DNA of 64,000 nucleotides from NCBI GenBank assembly GCA_015178975.1, contig WHVD01000068.1, positions 124,001-188,000 on the forward strand, given 5' to 3'. The notes below the pieces were generated by a model. The model worked only from the letters and a program-made list of their open reading frames with translations, did not search any database and was not told the origin of the DNA. Positions 23,771 to 34,382 of this stretch are shown here, piece after piece (position 1 is the stretch's first letter; every line of letters begins with the position of its first letter). The translations under genes and the position numbers were made by a program. The DNA comes from Hysterangium stoloniferum (Eukaryota; Basidiomycota; Agaricomycetes; Hysterangiales; Hysterangiaceae).

Positions 23771-24268
23771 CTGTTTGGTACGAAGACGTGAGTACAGGCT
23801 CTGTCGTTATAACCGTTGATGATTAATTCCGTGTGAAGCTGTTGGCACCTGGCGGTGTCGCAGACTTTCCAATATCCATGCTTCCACCGCGCCAGATACC
23901 ACAACACGACACAGCCACACCTATTAATCATCTCAGCTCACAGATGACATGCTGGAATATGGGGTTGGAATTGTGAGTACGATGTTGTTTATTGAAACTT
24001 GAGTGCCAAAATTGTTCCTTCTGATAACGAATTGCCATCAGTTCATGACTAGGTGTACAAAGTATGGCAGATGGCAGATGGCAGGGTACTTGGTATTTGC
24101 AACTAATATATATTAGCAAACTGAATGGTGTTCCTGATATGAACAATACTCTCTACTATGTCATCTCGTAATTTGCTATACGAAGGAAATTCTTGGCGCT
24201 CAAGTAAGCACTGCTCATCAAGTGGCTATGGACCTTCGCCTCTGATTCATAACTGCGTAAGTTGTTAC
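23771..24268. other. No gene seen
   Basis: Short frames only; a small direct repeat agatggcagatggcag is at about 24066. Nothing recognised. Confidence 0.4.
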
Positions 24269-24500
24269 TATTGAGATACGAGCGTTGAAGGCACCGGAGC
24301 GAGTGGAGCTGCGCATATGATACAATAGGTCCGAGCGTTGGAACCAGTGGAGCCGCACATATGATGCAACATATGATGAGACTTATGATGCAAGTGATGT
24401 AGTGATTCAATCTTATCGACGATGTCCTAGTATATAAAGGTCATGTAGTTAACAATATGTGCTTTTCCCCGTATATTGAGACTGCCAATAATTCCTAATA
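24269..24500. mobile_element. Solo LTR, 232 bp, TSD GTTAC
   Basis: GTTAC at 24264-24268 and 24501-24505. Termini TATTGAG...CCTAATA are decayed TG..CA. The last 90 bp (tatataaaggtcatgtag, tgtgcttttcccc) resemble the 3' part of the TRIM-like LTRs at 16454 and 17167, so it is a distant member of that family. Confidence 0.8.
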
Positions 24501-26339
24501 GTTACCTTATGGAGCGATAGACTGGCTAGAGTTGCTTCTCATTGGGCGCCTGCAGTCAACTACTTATAATGTACCGTGAATGCTGTTAATTAATGGCTAA
24601 GAGCGACCCAGTCCTGATACTTGTCATTATCTCACATGGCATCCGTGGTAGATCTTCAAAGGGCGGCTATTCAAGAAGCAACTGCACAGTAACTACTCAC
24701 CCCCGGCCGTCTCATCGCTCACATCGCTGACCGTAGGTTTCCAGGAGGGATTGGACTTACACAGATTTCACAGCACTAGGTCTGTCTACAAGCAGTCGCA
24801 GTTGTTTACCACACTGTATAGACGGGCATCACAGTTCTGATTAGTTATGACACCATTTTGACTCTTCCGGCGGAAATCTAGTTCGTATGGAAGCGTAGGA
24901 TCAGACTAACATCTGTGCTGTATATCATTGCCCGATATTTCGCCCTAATCGAGTGTATATTTTCTGTGGTTCTTGATTTCGCGGATAGACCGTTAGAGGT
25001 GCGTGGTGAGGCGGGCCCGAAAATGTTCCCGCGACTGACACCAGTTGATATAGTGCGTGGCACTTTCTGAACCCTCACGATAGTTGTTCACCAGGTGGCC
25101 ATAGGGCATGTAATGCTATGTTACAGACTATGGACACCGTGGACATTGTAGCAACACTTGGTGCACACGGTGATCAATCTATTTACCATATACTTGCTCA
25201 AATAACTCAACAAAGGATGGATGTCAGGGATATTACTGACAAGGGTTTACGCTATAAGCAGAGATCATAAATACCTTTCAACACCGATATTGTTAATATA
25301 TCTCGCCGGACTTTGCTGCCGTGTGGTGCGTTTACGCATTAGCACCGTCTAATGGATCGGTACTGTAATACCGTCGTCAATTGGGATCACTGGCGGTCAC
25401 ACAAGTTGACAGGACCATGGTGTATTGTCCAGAGCAGAACAAGATACAGGCAAGTGCAGCGTATGGTAAGATCTAAGGGTCCTGAAAACTTCCCGGCTAC
25501 TTATACCTACAACACAATGATTATGTAATCACGTAAAACTAAAGGGTCCGTGCGTAAGACTGGGGGCACCAGGATTACACGTACACTTATAAGCACGATA
25601 GTTTATTGCAGTCAATGATAATTGTATTCCGCGGAGAAGTATGAAACTGTGCGTTTCACTCCACCAGACCAACATAACTAATTAACAGCATTAAACAGAA
25701 GTACAAAGTCCATTGGATATACCTTGAGAGCTCCAGTTGATATGATCGTCAGTCACAGCAGAAAGGGCCTTGACAATTACATTTGATGGGCTCATATTAT
25801 TCACTACCTTATTCTACACTATCGGCACATTTAGGCTACAAAGAGATATTAAAGAATTGCGGAAAATATCTATAACCTATCTGATTGTACAACAAGGTAT
25901 TTACTTCGGCTTTTGAGCCTACATGTTCCTTACGACCTGTTCATATCAATTGCAGGTGTTCTCCGCTTCGTGTCAGTACTAAATTTACCTGAGTTTAGTG
26001 GATGAGAATTTGATTTTGATTTTTTAGCGTAATTTTTGTATGGAATTTACAGGGCATAATCACGGATAAGGTTTGGAATTACCACTCCTTTCCCCCTCTT
26101 TCACTGATACTATAGCATTTCTGCCAAGTTTGTCTCAGTGAGTCTCTTTTCTTCTCTGTGAATTTAATATCACGTACTCATCTCACACCTAAAATAGACC
26201 CCATTTTTAAGCATCGGTGCAAACATGGAGAGTTCGCAAGTATTTATCGCATTTATGTTCTCTCTAAATCTTTAATGGTGATTGCAGCATATCCACCCCC
26301 CTCATTTGCCGCTTCTTTCTCGATGTGCGAGAATTAAAC
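24501..26339. other. No gene seen in 1.8 kb
   Basis: No plausible protein, no terminal repeats and no tandem arrays found. Composition is ordinary; probably old intergenic or decayed sequence. Confidence 0.4.
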
Positions 26340-26549
26340 TCATCGTATGAGGCGATCAATTCGACGAAGAGTCTCGTGGTCACTACCTTCCGAGCGGCGG
26401 TACGCAGTATTGGAAATTCTTTGATCGAAGACGTCGGAGATGCAAACTATACAGGAGATTTTATTCCGAGGGCACCTCACGAAGAGGAACTCCCCGTTCA
26501 TTTTGCAGAGGGGTGTGAGGAAACCTATGGTGAGAGAGCTGAAGGCCAT
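26340..26549 (-). pseudogene. Conserved N-terminal block, copy 2
   Basis: Sixty-nine residues beginning MAFSSLTIGFLTPLC and ending SDHETLRRIDRLIR. Matches copy 1 at 23246-23485 up to SDHE. It stops at a TGA shortly after, so it is truncated or continues in an exon not recognised. Confidence 0.4.
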
Positions 26550-26835
26550 GGTGCATGGTAATGCAATTTCTCCCGAGTATTATGAGTGACCATGCAGTGA
26601 CACTTGAAGAACGTAAAATAAACAATATCATTAGGCACAGTTTATTATCGAGTAATTATTCTATTTATTTATTTTTCAGACTCTCAAAAAGGTATAAAAT
26701 GTATCAATCTGACCCCCATTTCACGACAAATCACCCGAGGAAATGACTGAGACCGTCTATGTCCAACTGCTGTCCTAGATACAGGTGAATTGTGTGGTGA
26801 TTCGAGCTTGTCGAAGCCTCTGGTGTCGACTGGGT
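26370..26835. repeat. Segmental duplication, block 2
   Basis: Direct partner of 23285-23770. Confidence 0.8.
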
Positions 26836-27125
26836 TATGAGCGACATCAATCCATAAGTTACACTTATATGCTAATACGTTGAGAAGGGGATTCAGTCCG
26901 GACATATTTTGTGGAATTGCATCATTCTCAAACATAATCTAGTCATTCCGTTTCCCAGCACCTATCCCTATTTTTATCGAAATCGGCCGCATATAATGAA
27001 TCGGCTAATGGCTCGAAGTAGAACCCGAATCAAGCCATTATAAATAAGTTTGGCTCCTGCTCTGGCTGCTTCCGGCTTGGCTTGGTGGAAACTAAAGTAG
27101 TTAAGATGAAAATCCAATCATAAAG
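26836..27125. other. No gene seen
   Basis: Unique-looking sequence between the two duplicated blocks; nothing recognised. Confidence 0.4.
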
Positions 27126-27382
27126 ACAATGACCCGTGCTGTGACACTATCGCATAAAATTCGTTATAGTAGTTCGAATTGTACCAATTTATTACAGTTT
27201 CCGAAATACTCATTACTCGTCGCTAGCAAAGTGAGTGTACTGTATAAGGTGTTGTTCCCATTCCCCGAAATAAATTCCCACCAGACGGCAGTTCTCAGAT
27301 GTATAAATTGTTGGAAAGCATCATGGACAACAGTGTCTATTTTTAGAATGACAAAAGGGTGGTCTCCGGAACTTGTGGACAC
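27126..27382 (-). pseudogene. Gene fragment shared with 48.6 kb
   Basis: Minus strand reads FIHLRTAVWWEFISGNGN, then LLATSNEYFGNCNKLVQFE. A diverged copy lies at 48608-48975 in the same orientation, so the pair brackets the tyrosine-recombinase retroelement. Family not recognised. Confidence 0.4.
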
Positions 27383-28419
27383 ACGGAGATGTAGGGCCGC
27401 GTCACCTTGTATAAATACTAAGAGTCGGTTATACTTATCCTTGACTCCCTAATAATACGGGTCTTGAGTTTTAACAGGTTATGGGCCCCAGCTCGCGCCG
27501 TATAACCAAGTCTCGAAACACTGTCCAATTGTGTTTTCAAGTCTCCAGACCCACCTTCCACTTTCTGCACAGGTTGTATTCATCTTCGAAATGCTCTTCG
27601 CAATATTTTCTTTAGGGCTTATTATTCAGGACTAATCCCAACAATAACCATTCGAAAACCCATTTATCACATCTACCATAATTCTATTCAATGCAAACTT
27701 TTCAACCATCTGCGTTACACCTTCCTGCATTATTTTTCGAGCGGTCATTACCAGTCGTGATCGGTTATCCGAATCCATTTCTCTTTCTCGACTCACCTCA
27801 CATCGCTCGCCTGTCTTTGCTGGCCGTCACTCTATCTCATCCATCTCTCTTTCGAACCGATCATATCTTGTTTCACGTTACCCCAATTTATTCGGTTGCA
27901 TGTTTCCTTTTTAGGTCTCCGGCAGGGAACTACGTAACAGGAGGAGTAGAGCGGTGAGGGGGAGCATTGAGAGTTAAGACACTGCACAATAGGAAGGAGG
28001 CGCTCCCTATGTTTATGTTCGATGCACTGATCGTGGCTGCCTTCATATCTTCCATTCTTTAGAGCGGCGAGGAGGAGTATTGAGAAGAGAACACCGCACT
28101 ATGGAAAGAAGCGGCCCCTCCTTTGTTTAGGTTCTCTGCGCAATAGTGTCTATCCATCCTTCACCGCACTCGTCGCACGTGCATCATACCCGCCATCCTT
28201 CAATGTCTCTCTCAACCTACTCTAGCGCGTAATTGTGTCCGCTTCATTTATCTCATCACCACCACGTCTATTGCATCTGCGCTCAACATTCTCGATGACT
28301 CATTGATTCGAGGACTGGATGCTGCCGTTCAAAGATCGACAACTCATATATGTAACGTCTCCGAAACCACGTGACAGTGTGAGGAGGAGTGTTGAGCATC
28401 AAGACACCACATAGTCGCG
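27383..28419. other. Region with a dispersed GAGGAG repeat
   Basis: No protein recognised. The motif agcggygaggaggag followed by ttgagaag and caccgcac appears near 27945 and 28065 and again at 28375 and 28545, each with variations. This may be a decayed tandem repeat upstream of, or belonging to, the retroelement that follows. Confidence 0.45.
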
Positions 28420-29034
28420 TTGGCCATCCTTATCAGCTCAGCACTGTCCCTAATCGCTCTCCATCGCATTGGTTCCCATCATGTAATGGTCACGACACTT
28501 ATCTTATTCGTCCCTTTGCATGGCTGTGGTGGCAACAGGAAGAGTAGCGCGGTGAGGAGGAGTGAGAAGAGAACACCGCACCATGGAAGGAAGTGGCACC
28601 CCTCATCAGCATGCACCCTGGTACGGTCTACTGCCGCTGCGGCAGCTGTGAGCCAATTGATTATACTGATGACACATCGCTCTATGGTCACTCCACCCAA
28701 GTGCCCATGGTCGGAAGGGGCACCACCCCAACCAACATCACTATGGAAGAAGCCGCACACTGATAAGGACACTTCTCATTGTTTTCGATGTGGAGCACAA
28801 GGCCATTTCCCCTCCAATTGCAAAGCGAAGCTCACAACGGCAGGAAAGAATGCCGTCCCAATCATGCATGGCGCCAAGAACAAGCAAGCCCTCACCGCAC
28901 CCAATGGTAAACAGTTTTGCTTCGGCTGGGCCCTTGGATCGTCTTGTAGATGGGGTGACAGCTGCATCAACGCCCACACTTGTAGTATCTGCTTCGAGGA
29001 CAACCATGGAGCAGGATCCTGCAAACAGCTCTGA
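28420..29034 (+). pseudogene. gag-like protein of DIRS/Ngaro-type element
   Basis: Up to 204 residues. The C-terminal half carries a CCHC knuckle CFRCGAQGHFPSNC (about residue 122), then CFGWALGSSCRWGDSCINAH and CSICFEDNHGAGSC, a CCCH-plus-CxxC arrangement I know from the gag-like ORF of basidiomycete tyrosine-recombinase retroelements. The knuckle would bind the element's RNA. It lies just upstream of the RT frame in the same orientation. The N-terminal 90 residues look unlike protein and the true start is uncertain; upstream sequence may be foreign. Confidence 0.7.
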
Positions 29035-29170
29035 CCTGAGAAGGGTCATGACACTGCTTGACCCTGCTGGTGCAGTGTGTATATTAAGTAAATACAGTAT
29101 AGCTCAGTATTGGCAGCACATTATAACAAGTTTAATTGACAGATTTGACATTGGGGTGAAAGACTACATT

Positions 29171-30674
29171 ACGAGAATGGCTATTTTTCAAGAATCACAA
29201 ATCTTCATCAACAGATACGGACTTTATAAGCAGGTACATATCAAGTGAGCAGGAGGCAGGTCGTTACTCCAAAGGCTTCTTGCCGGCAGATCTGGAGTGG
29301 ATCATCGGGCCATTCCAGACATCTCCCCTGGGACTAATCCCAAAACCAAGTTCAAACACTTACCGCATGATTCAGGACCTCTCATTTCCCCGGGACGACC
29401 CAAACCATGCTTCTATAAACAGTCGCATAAACTCCAACAAATCTCCGACAGAATGGGGAACATTCGCAGATGCAGCCACATTAATTCTATCACTCCCAGA
29501 GGGTTCAGTAGCGGCGACCTTCGAAATATCAGCAGCATACCGATTGACTCCTATACGACCAGACCAGCAGAATGCATGTTGCATTTTCTGGGATGGCTTA
29601 GTGTACGTCGACCGGGCTGTCGTGTTTGGTTTAGCCTCGAGTGCTGGGGTGTTTGGTGGTATAGCAGATATGCTCATAGCCTTATACCGGAAAGCAGGCT
29701 TTGGGTGGCTGCTCAAATGGGTGGATGACCTCCTGGTGATTCGTTTACCGGGACAAGTTTGGACAGAGGACGATTTCATTGCATTAACAGCACAGTTCGC
29801 TATACCATGGAGCAAGAGCAAGACAAGGCCATTCTCATCAGTACAGAAATATATTGGCTTCATGTGGGATTTGGATGCCAGAACAGTGGCACTCCCTCAA
29901 GAGAAACTCGATGTGATGCTGAAACTCATCAAGCAATGGGAGGTAGAAGGAGACTGATTCTCGGCAAACAATGCAGAGAGACTACATGGAAAACTGGTAC
30001 ATATATCTTCTATCTTCCCATGGATAAAACCATTCCTTTGCTCCATTGCCTCATTCGCAAGCAGCTTCACATCACGAAGAGTGGCATTCCCACCCAGCCC
30101 AGATGTCTGAGCAGATATGTCCTGGGTTCGGTTTATACTGCAACACTTACCAAATGAGCTTCCTATCGCATCATCGGAGGTAGTGGACTTAGGCTGGTGG
30201 GGGGACACCAGTACATCCTTTGGGTTGGGCATGGTGATCGGCAACCACTGGGCAGTGTGGAAGTGGGCTCCTGGCTTCGAAGTGGGCCCACATCGGCAAT
30301 ACGACATTGGTTGGGCAGAGGCCATCGCTGTGGAAATGGGCCTGAGGCTGGCACTGCAGATTGGTGCAATACAGGAGTGGAGCCAAGCACAGTCTATTTT
30401 CTTGGTATGATCAGACAACAGCGGTGTAGTCACCATTTTGAACAAAGGCCGCTCACACAGCAAGGAAACAAACAAGGTTCTAAAAGAAATATACAAGTTG
30501 TTAGCCTTGAATCACATACAGCTGAAGGCCGAATACGTGCCTTCGAGGAACAATATCGCGGATGCTCTCTCACAAGGGAACATCATTGAATTCCTCAAAG
30601 GCTTTCCAGGAGCACATACTCAAGCCAAGATGGATATCCCTGGACACCTGAGATGGCGAATCCAATCATTGTAG
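29171..30674 (+). pseudogene. Reverse transcriptase-RNase H of DIRS/Ngaro-type element
   Basis: One frame with three internal TGA stops (29955, 30108, 30408). The RT part reads WIIGPFQTSPLGLIPKP, FEISAAYRLTPIRP (family usually FD, so a catalytic Asp is now Glu), VDRAVVFGLASSAG and the active site KWVDDLLVIRLP (about 29720-29750). The RNase H part has LGWWGDTSTSFGLG, WAEAIAVEMGLRLAL, SDNSGVV and YVPSRNNIADALSQG, which supply the Asp-Glu-Asp-Asp set. Synthesis of element cDNA is the expected role. The product is inactive because of the stops. It overlaps the recombinase start by about 20 bases. Confidence 0.9.
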
Positions 30675-31559
30675 CCCCAGCCAGAGTGTCAGCACCATTC
30701 ACCCATACATTGCAGGCAACGGTGCCAAGTCAGTTGCACTTGGTGCCATCGATACTTAGACCGCCATGCAAAGCTGGGGAAAGGCTTTTCAAGTGGAGAG
30801 GGATTAACATACCACTGCTGGCTACAGTACAACACCCAGTATTGCAATTACTCGCATCTGTGGCCTCTGAAGCATTGCTTTGGGATGCAGGTAGCTATGG
30901 ATCGGGCCTGCACAAGTTCCACATTTTCTGTGACATATTTTCCATAGCAGAGGTGGACAGACTACCGGCATCCTTTCCAATTTTGCATTCCTTCACTCTT
31001 TGGGTGGCAGCTGACCCATCCTTTCTGGGAGAAGCACTAACTGCTGGAACCACATTTGAGACGATTTCAGTTAGCGTCACACGGAAATACCTGTCAGCAA
31101 TCAGGGCATGGCACATAGCCCAGGGTTGGCCACTGCTGTTATCAGATGATGAGCAATCAAGAATAGAATGGTCATTGAGAGGACTGGAGAACTTACAAGG
31201 TAGTACTCGAAAATGGCCTCCACGACCACCGATAAAATTGAAGATGTTGTTGGCACTGAATACATCGTTGAATTTGGATAACCCCTTCGATGCTTGTATT
31301 TGGGCCGTGTCGACATGTGCATTTTGGAGACTGATGAGGTTTGGGGAGGTGACAGTCCAATCCAGATTGCATTTTGAGGTTAGTAAACACCTAAAATGCC
31401 AGGATGTCTTAATTAGTTGGGACAATGATGGCAAACGGTATGCGATTGGACTTACCTTCAGCAAAAACAGCCAAAGCAGGCACATATCAGTCAGTTTTCC
31501 TAATAGACCAACAGAAGGCTTGCCCAATTGAAGCACTAATCAACTTGTCGAAAGTCGTC
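30653..31559 (+). pseudogene. Tyrosine recombinase, N-terminal and first catalytic part
   Basis: Starts ATGGCGAATCC at 30653, overlapping the RNase H end. It includes FHIFCDIFSIAEVDRLPAS, TRKYLSAIRAWH, a SAM-like core, then AFWRLMRFGEVTV, where the Arg is the first catalytic residue of tyrosine recombinases. A frame change occurs near 31500-31520 (the original frame continues as CPIEALINLSKVV), and the gene is cut at 31559/31560 by element X1. The remaining C-terminal part is at 46721-47028. In such retroelements this enzyme integrates circular cDNA without target duplication. Confidence 0.9.
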
Positions 31560-32216
31560 TGTGATGTATCCAGTTGATTTTCACAAATTTTCCCTTAATT
31601 TTCCTGAATTTATTTCAATTTATTTGATTCTATTTTATTTTATTTATTATTTCAAGAATTAGGCTGTTTCCTTTTAACTTCGAATACTCAAAGCTTCGAA
31701 GGACATCACATTATGTAATCGAAGCCTAGAGCAGTCAAAATATAAATATAATAAAGCCAGGTTATCTAATTTCGAGAGGCTGGGTTTTTATTATATTATA
31801 TTACTACATTTGTATATGTGCATTATTATCGTGCGATCACATGACATCACATGATGACGTGTTTACAAATTGTCACGAGTAGTTTTCGCAGCCGCCTGGC
31901 CGCATTTATTTCCATTTCAGCCCCACGGCTCATTTTGCTTCCACCCTCGGCCATCCTGGGTTTATTTTCTGACTCAACCGGTTCGGATCTTCGAGTCGGG
32001 TGATAGCTATGACACCATAGCGGAATTATAGAAACTTTTAGAAGCTTTTAATAATTTCCTAATTAGTTATTTAGATATTATTAAGCAAAAATCTCTACAT
32101 GTATAAAAGGAGGCCTAAATCACTGAATAAAACAACTACTTTACTACTATCAACAGCACCAGCTCAAAACTTATCTAATCATCCTAAGGACAAAAATAGC
32201 CTTAGTCTGATATCTA
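31560..32216 (+). mobile_element. Element X, copy X1, left part
   Basis: Non-coding insertion in the recombinase gene, starting TGTGATGTATC. The right part is 46133-46720, ending TTACATCA; total about 1.25 kb without later insertions. Removing it with one copy of TC (31558-31559, 46721-46722) joins KVV to PAGPNDPLF in frame. It contains a TATA-like tgtataaaagg at about 32099 and an aataaa signal. A second copy, X2, lies in the copia element. No coding capacity is seen. TATA and polyadenylation signals suggest an LTR-like or non-autonomous element. Confidence 0.7.
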
Positions 32217-32415
32217 CAGTGAGCTTCCAATGATTTTTAGTTGTGCAAAGATTCTTGAATAACTCAAGAACCACTGTAGATACAGACCTGAAATTTGGTT
32301 GTTGGTTAAGTCTACATGTTATCTATATGCCCTTAAAATATTATGACATAAGCATTAGTATTTCCCATGCTATAAATAAAATGATAATAAAATCACATTG
32401 GAAGGGTTTTGTCCC

Positions 32416-32482
32416 AGTCACATGATTAACACAAAACCTTATTGATTATCAGCAAATAAGGTTTTGTTTAATCATGTGACCT
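32416..32482. repeat. Inverted repeat upstream of transposase
   Basis: gtcacatgattaa...aaccttatt, a ~10-base loop, then aataaggtt...ttaatcatgtgac; about 25-bp arms with one or two mismatches. It sits between the left TIR and the transposase start, where the promoter should be. Confidence 0.8.
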
Positions 32483-32554
32483 GTCAAAATTAGATATATA
32501 TATAGTTGTTCACTTCTTAGTTCAACAACTCCCCACAACTCAACATTCTACACC

Positions 32555-33558
32555 ATGAAAGCTCTTACTCCTCCTCAGGTTGCCACATTCTCATTTTGCT
32601 CAATAAGGGCAAGTCTACTTCTCAGATCTCTGCAATCACTGGCAGAAATCTGTTTACTATATCCAGAATTCACTTTACCCATTGCCTATCACTTGCCAAA
32701 GCACCTGGTGGCCATCTATGCAAGCTTTCTCCCTCAGATATTCATTATTCCCTCTAACAAATCACTTCTCAGAAGGCAGAACATGCCACTGAGGTGACCA
32801 AAATCCTTCAAAATATGACTGGAGAGTCCATTTCAGTGAAGACTGTTCATACAGCACTCAAGAAGGCTGGAATGAGGGCTGTGGTGGAGAGAAAAGGCCT
32901 TTACTCACTCAGAGGCATAGGAAGGCAAGGATGGACTCTGCTCTGGCACACAAGAACTGGACTGTGGATGATTGGAAGAGGGCTGTTTGGTTAGATGAGA
33001 CAAAAATCAATTGTTTGGAGTCAGATGGGAGGAAGTAGGTGTGGAAAAGGGCAGGAGAGGGGCTCATTGATAGGGTGGCTGAGGGTACAATCAGGTTTGG
33101 AGGAGGAAATCTGATGTTGTGAGGTTGTATGTTGTGGGAAGGACCAGGATATTCCACCAAAATTGATTCAAGGATGGATGCTGACCTTTATGTTAGCATT
33201 ATGGAAGATGAAATTCAAGAAATCATGGAGTATTATGGCAAGAACACAGGAAATGTGGTCTTTCAGCAAGACAATGACCCCAAACACAAGAGCAAAAAGG
33301 CCACCAATTGGTTTAAAGACAATGGATTTGTGGTCATAGTATGGCCACCTCAGTCTGCTGACCTTAATCCAATTGAACACCTCTGGTATTACCTCAAAAG
33401 GAGGCTGGGTGGCACCCAAGAGTATTCATGAGTTGTGGGAGAGGGTTCAGACAGAGTGGGAGAAGATCCCTGCCTCTACTTGTCAGAACTTGATAGAGAG
33501 TATGCCTAGAAGGGTTGAGGCTGTTTTGAAGGCCAAGGGAGGCTATACCAAGTACTAG
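32555..33558 (+). pseudogene. Tc1/mariner DD34E transposase
   Basis: ATG at 32555 (MKALTPPQ). The helix-turn-helix region is out of frame after about residue 8. Then SVKTVHTALKKAGMRA, VWLDETKIN (first Asp), FQQDNDPKHKSKKATNW (second Asp) and PPQSADLNPIEHLWYYLKRR (Glu). Thirty-four residues separate the second Asp from the Glu, the DD34E spacing of Tc1 elements. Several stops (e.g. TAG near 33037, TGA near 33121, TGA near 33429) and frame changes make it inactive. The enzyme would cut and paste the element into TA. Confidence 0.92.
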
Positions 33559-33829
33559 ATTGTTTAATTTGTATTTTTTTTATACCAGGGACAAAACCCT
33601 TCCAATGTGATTTTATTAGTGTTTTATTTATAGTGTGGGAAATACTAATGCTTATGTCATAATATTTTAAGGGCATATAGATAACATACAAGCCTGGGAA
33701 CCCTTGCTACGCTGCGGGGCGGTCACTTCGTGACCTGCCCCACAACTTCACTGTGGGCTCCGGCTTGTTGGGGGGCAAAGCCTCCCAAACCCCCCCGCGT
33801 CGACAACTTTTAAGTATTTCGGAGACTCA

Positions 33830-34185
33830 TTGTTTGAACAGAAAGTGTTCAGAGAACGGAAAGTGTTCAGAGAACGGAAAGTGTTGTAAGAATGGAAACA
33901 TCAGTCACAAATGGAAGCCACAGCCCCAAAAGGAAACAATGGTTACAAAAGGAACAACAGTTACATAGGAAACAATGGTTACAAAAGGAGACAACAGTTA
34001 CACAGGAAACAACGGTTACAAAAGGAGACAATGGTTACAAAGTAAACAACACTTATAAAAGAACAAACAGTTACCAAGGGAACAATGTATAAAAGGATGA
34101 ATCATTACAAAAGGAAAAATGGTTACCAAAGGAACAATGGTCACAAATGGAACAATGGTTACCAAAGGAAGAATGGTTCCAATGG
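33830..34185. repeat. Arrays of agaacggaaagtgtt and ggttacaaaaggaaac units
   Basis: A few 18-bp agagaacggaaagtgttc units, then about seventeen ~20-bp units of the type ggttacaaaaggaaacaat. The same two unit types, in the same order, recur in D2 at 43754-45020. Confidence 0.85.
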
Positions 34186-34204
34186 TTGAATTGACAGTCA
34201 ACTA

Positions 34205-34382
34205 ATTAATGTGGGTAGCTGATTTATTTATTTTGATTTACTTATTTCATTGTGATTCATGTATTTTATTTTGATTTATTTTATTTTATTCTAATTTATT
34301 TGAATTTCACTTTAATTTACTGCATTTTATTTTTATTTATTCCATTGTATTTTTATTTGATGTATATTATTTTTATTTTAGG
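34205..34382. repeat. AT-rich attttattttgattt array
   Basis: Degenerate 15-20 bp units of T/A-rich sequence; the counterpart in D2 is at 45060-45400. Confidence 0.8.

Larger units (their letters stand above)
32217..33688 (+). mobile_element. Tc1-like transposon, main part
   Basis: Begins CAGTGAG after TA (32215-32216); the other end (CACTG then TA, 46130-46134) lies beyond the Helitron dimer. The terminal inverted repeats are about 200 bp (32217-32420 against 33585-33688 plus 46025-46132). Inner and outer copies of ggacaaaacccttccaatg give an IR/DR layout like Sleeping Beauty. The left outer copy has lost about ten bases (CAGTGAG directly followed by CTTCCAATG). The transposase gene is inside on the plus strand. 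Confidence 0.9.

Noticed and set aside
27691..27957. 88-codon plus-strand frame
   Set aside because: Isolated, no splice or promoter context, not shared with any duplicated copy.
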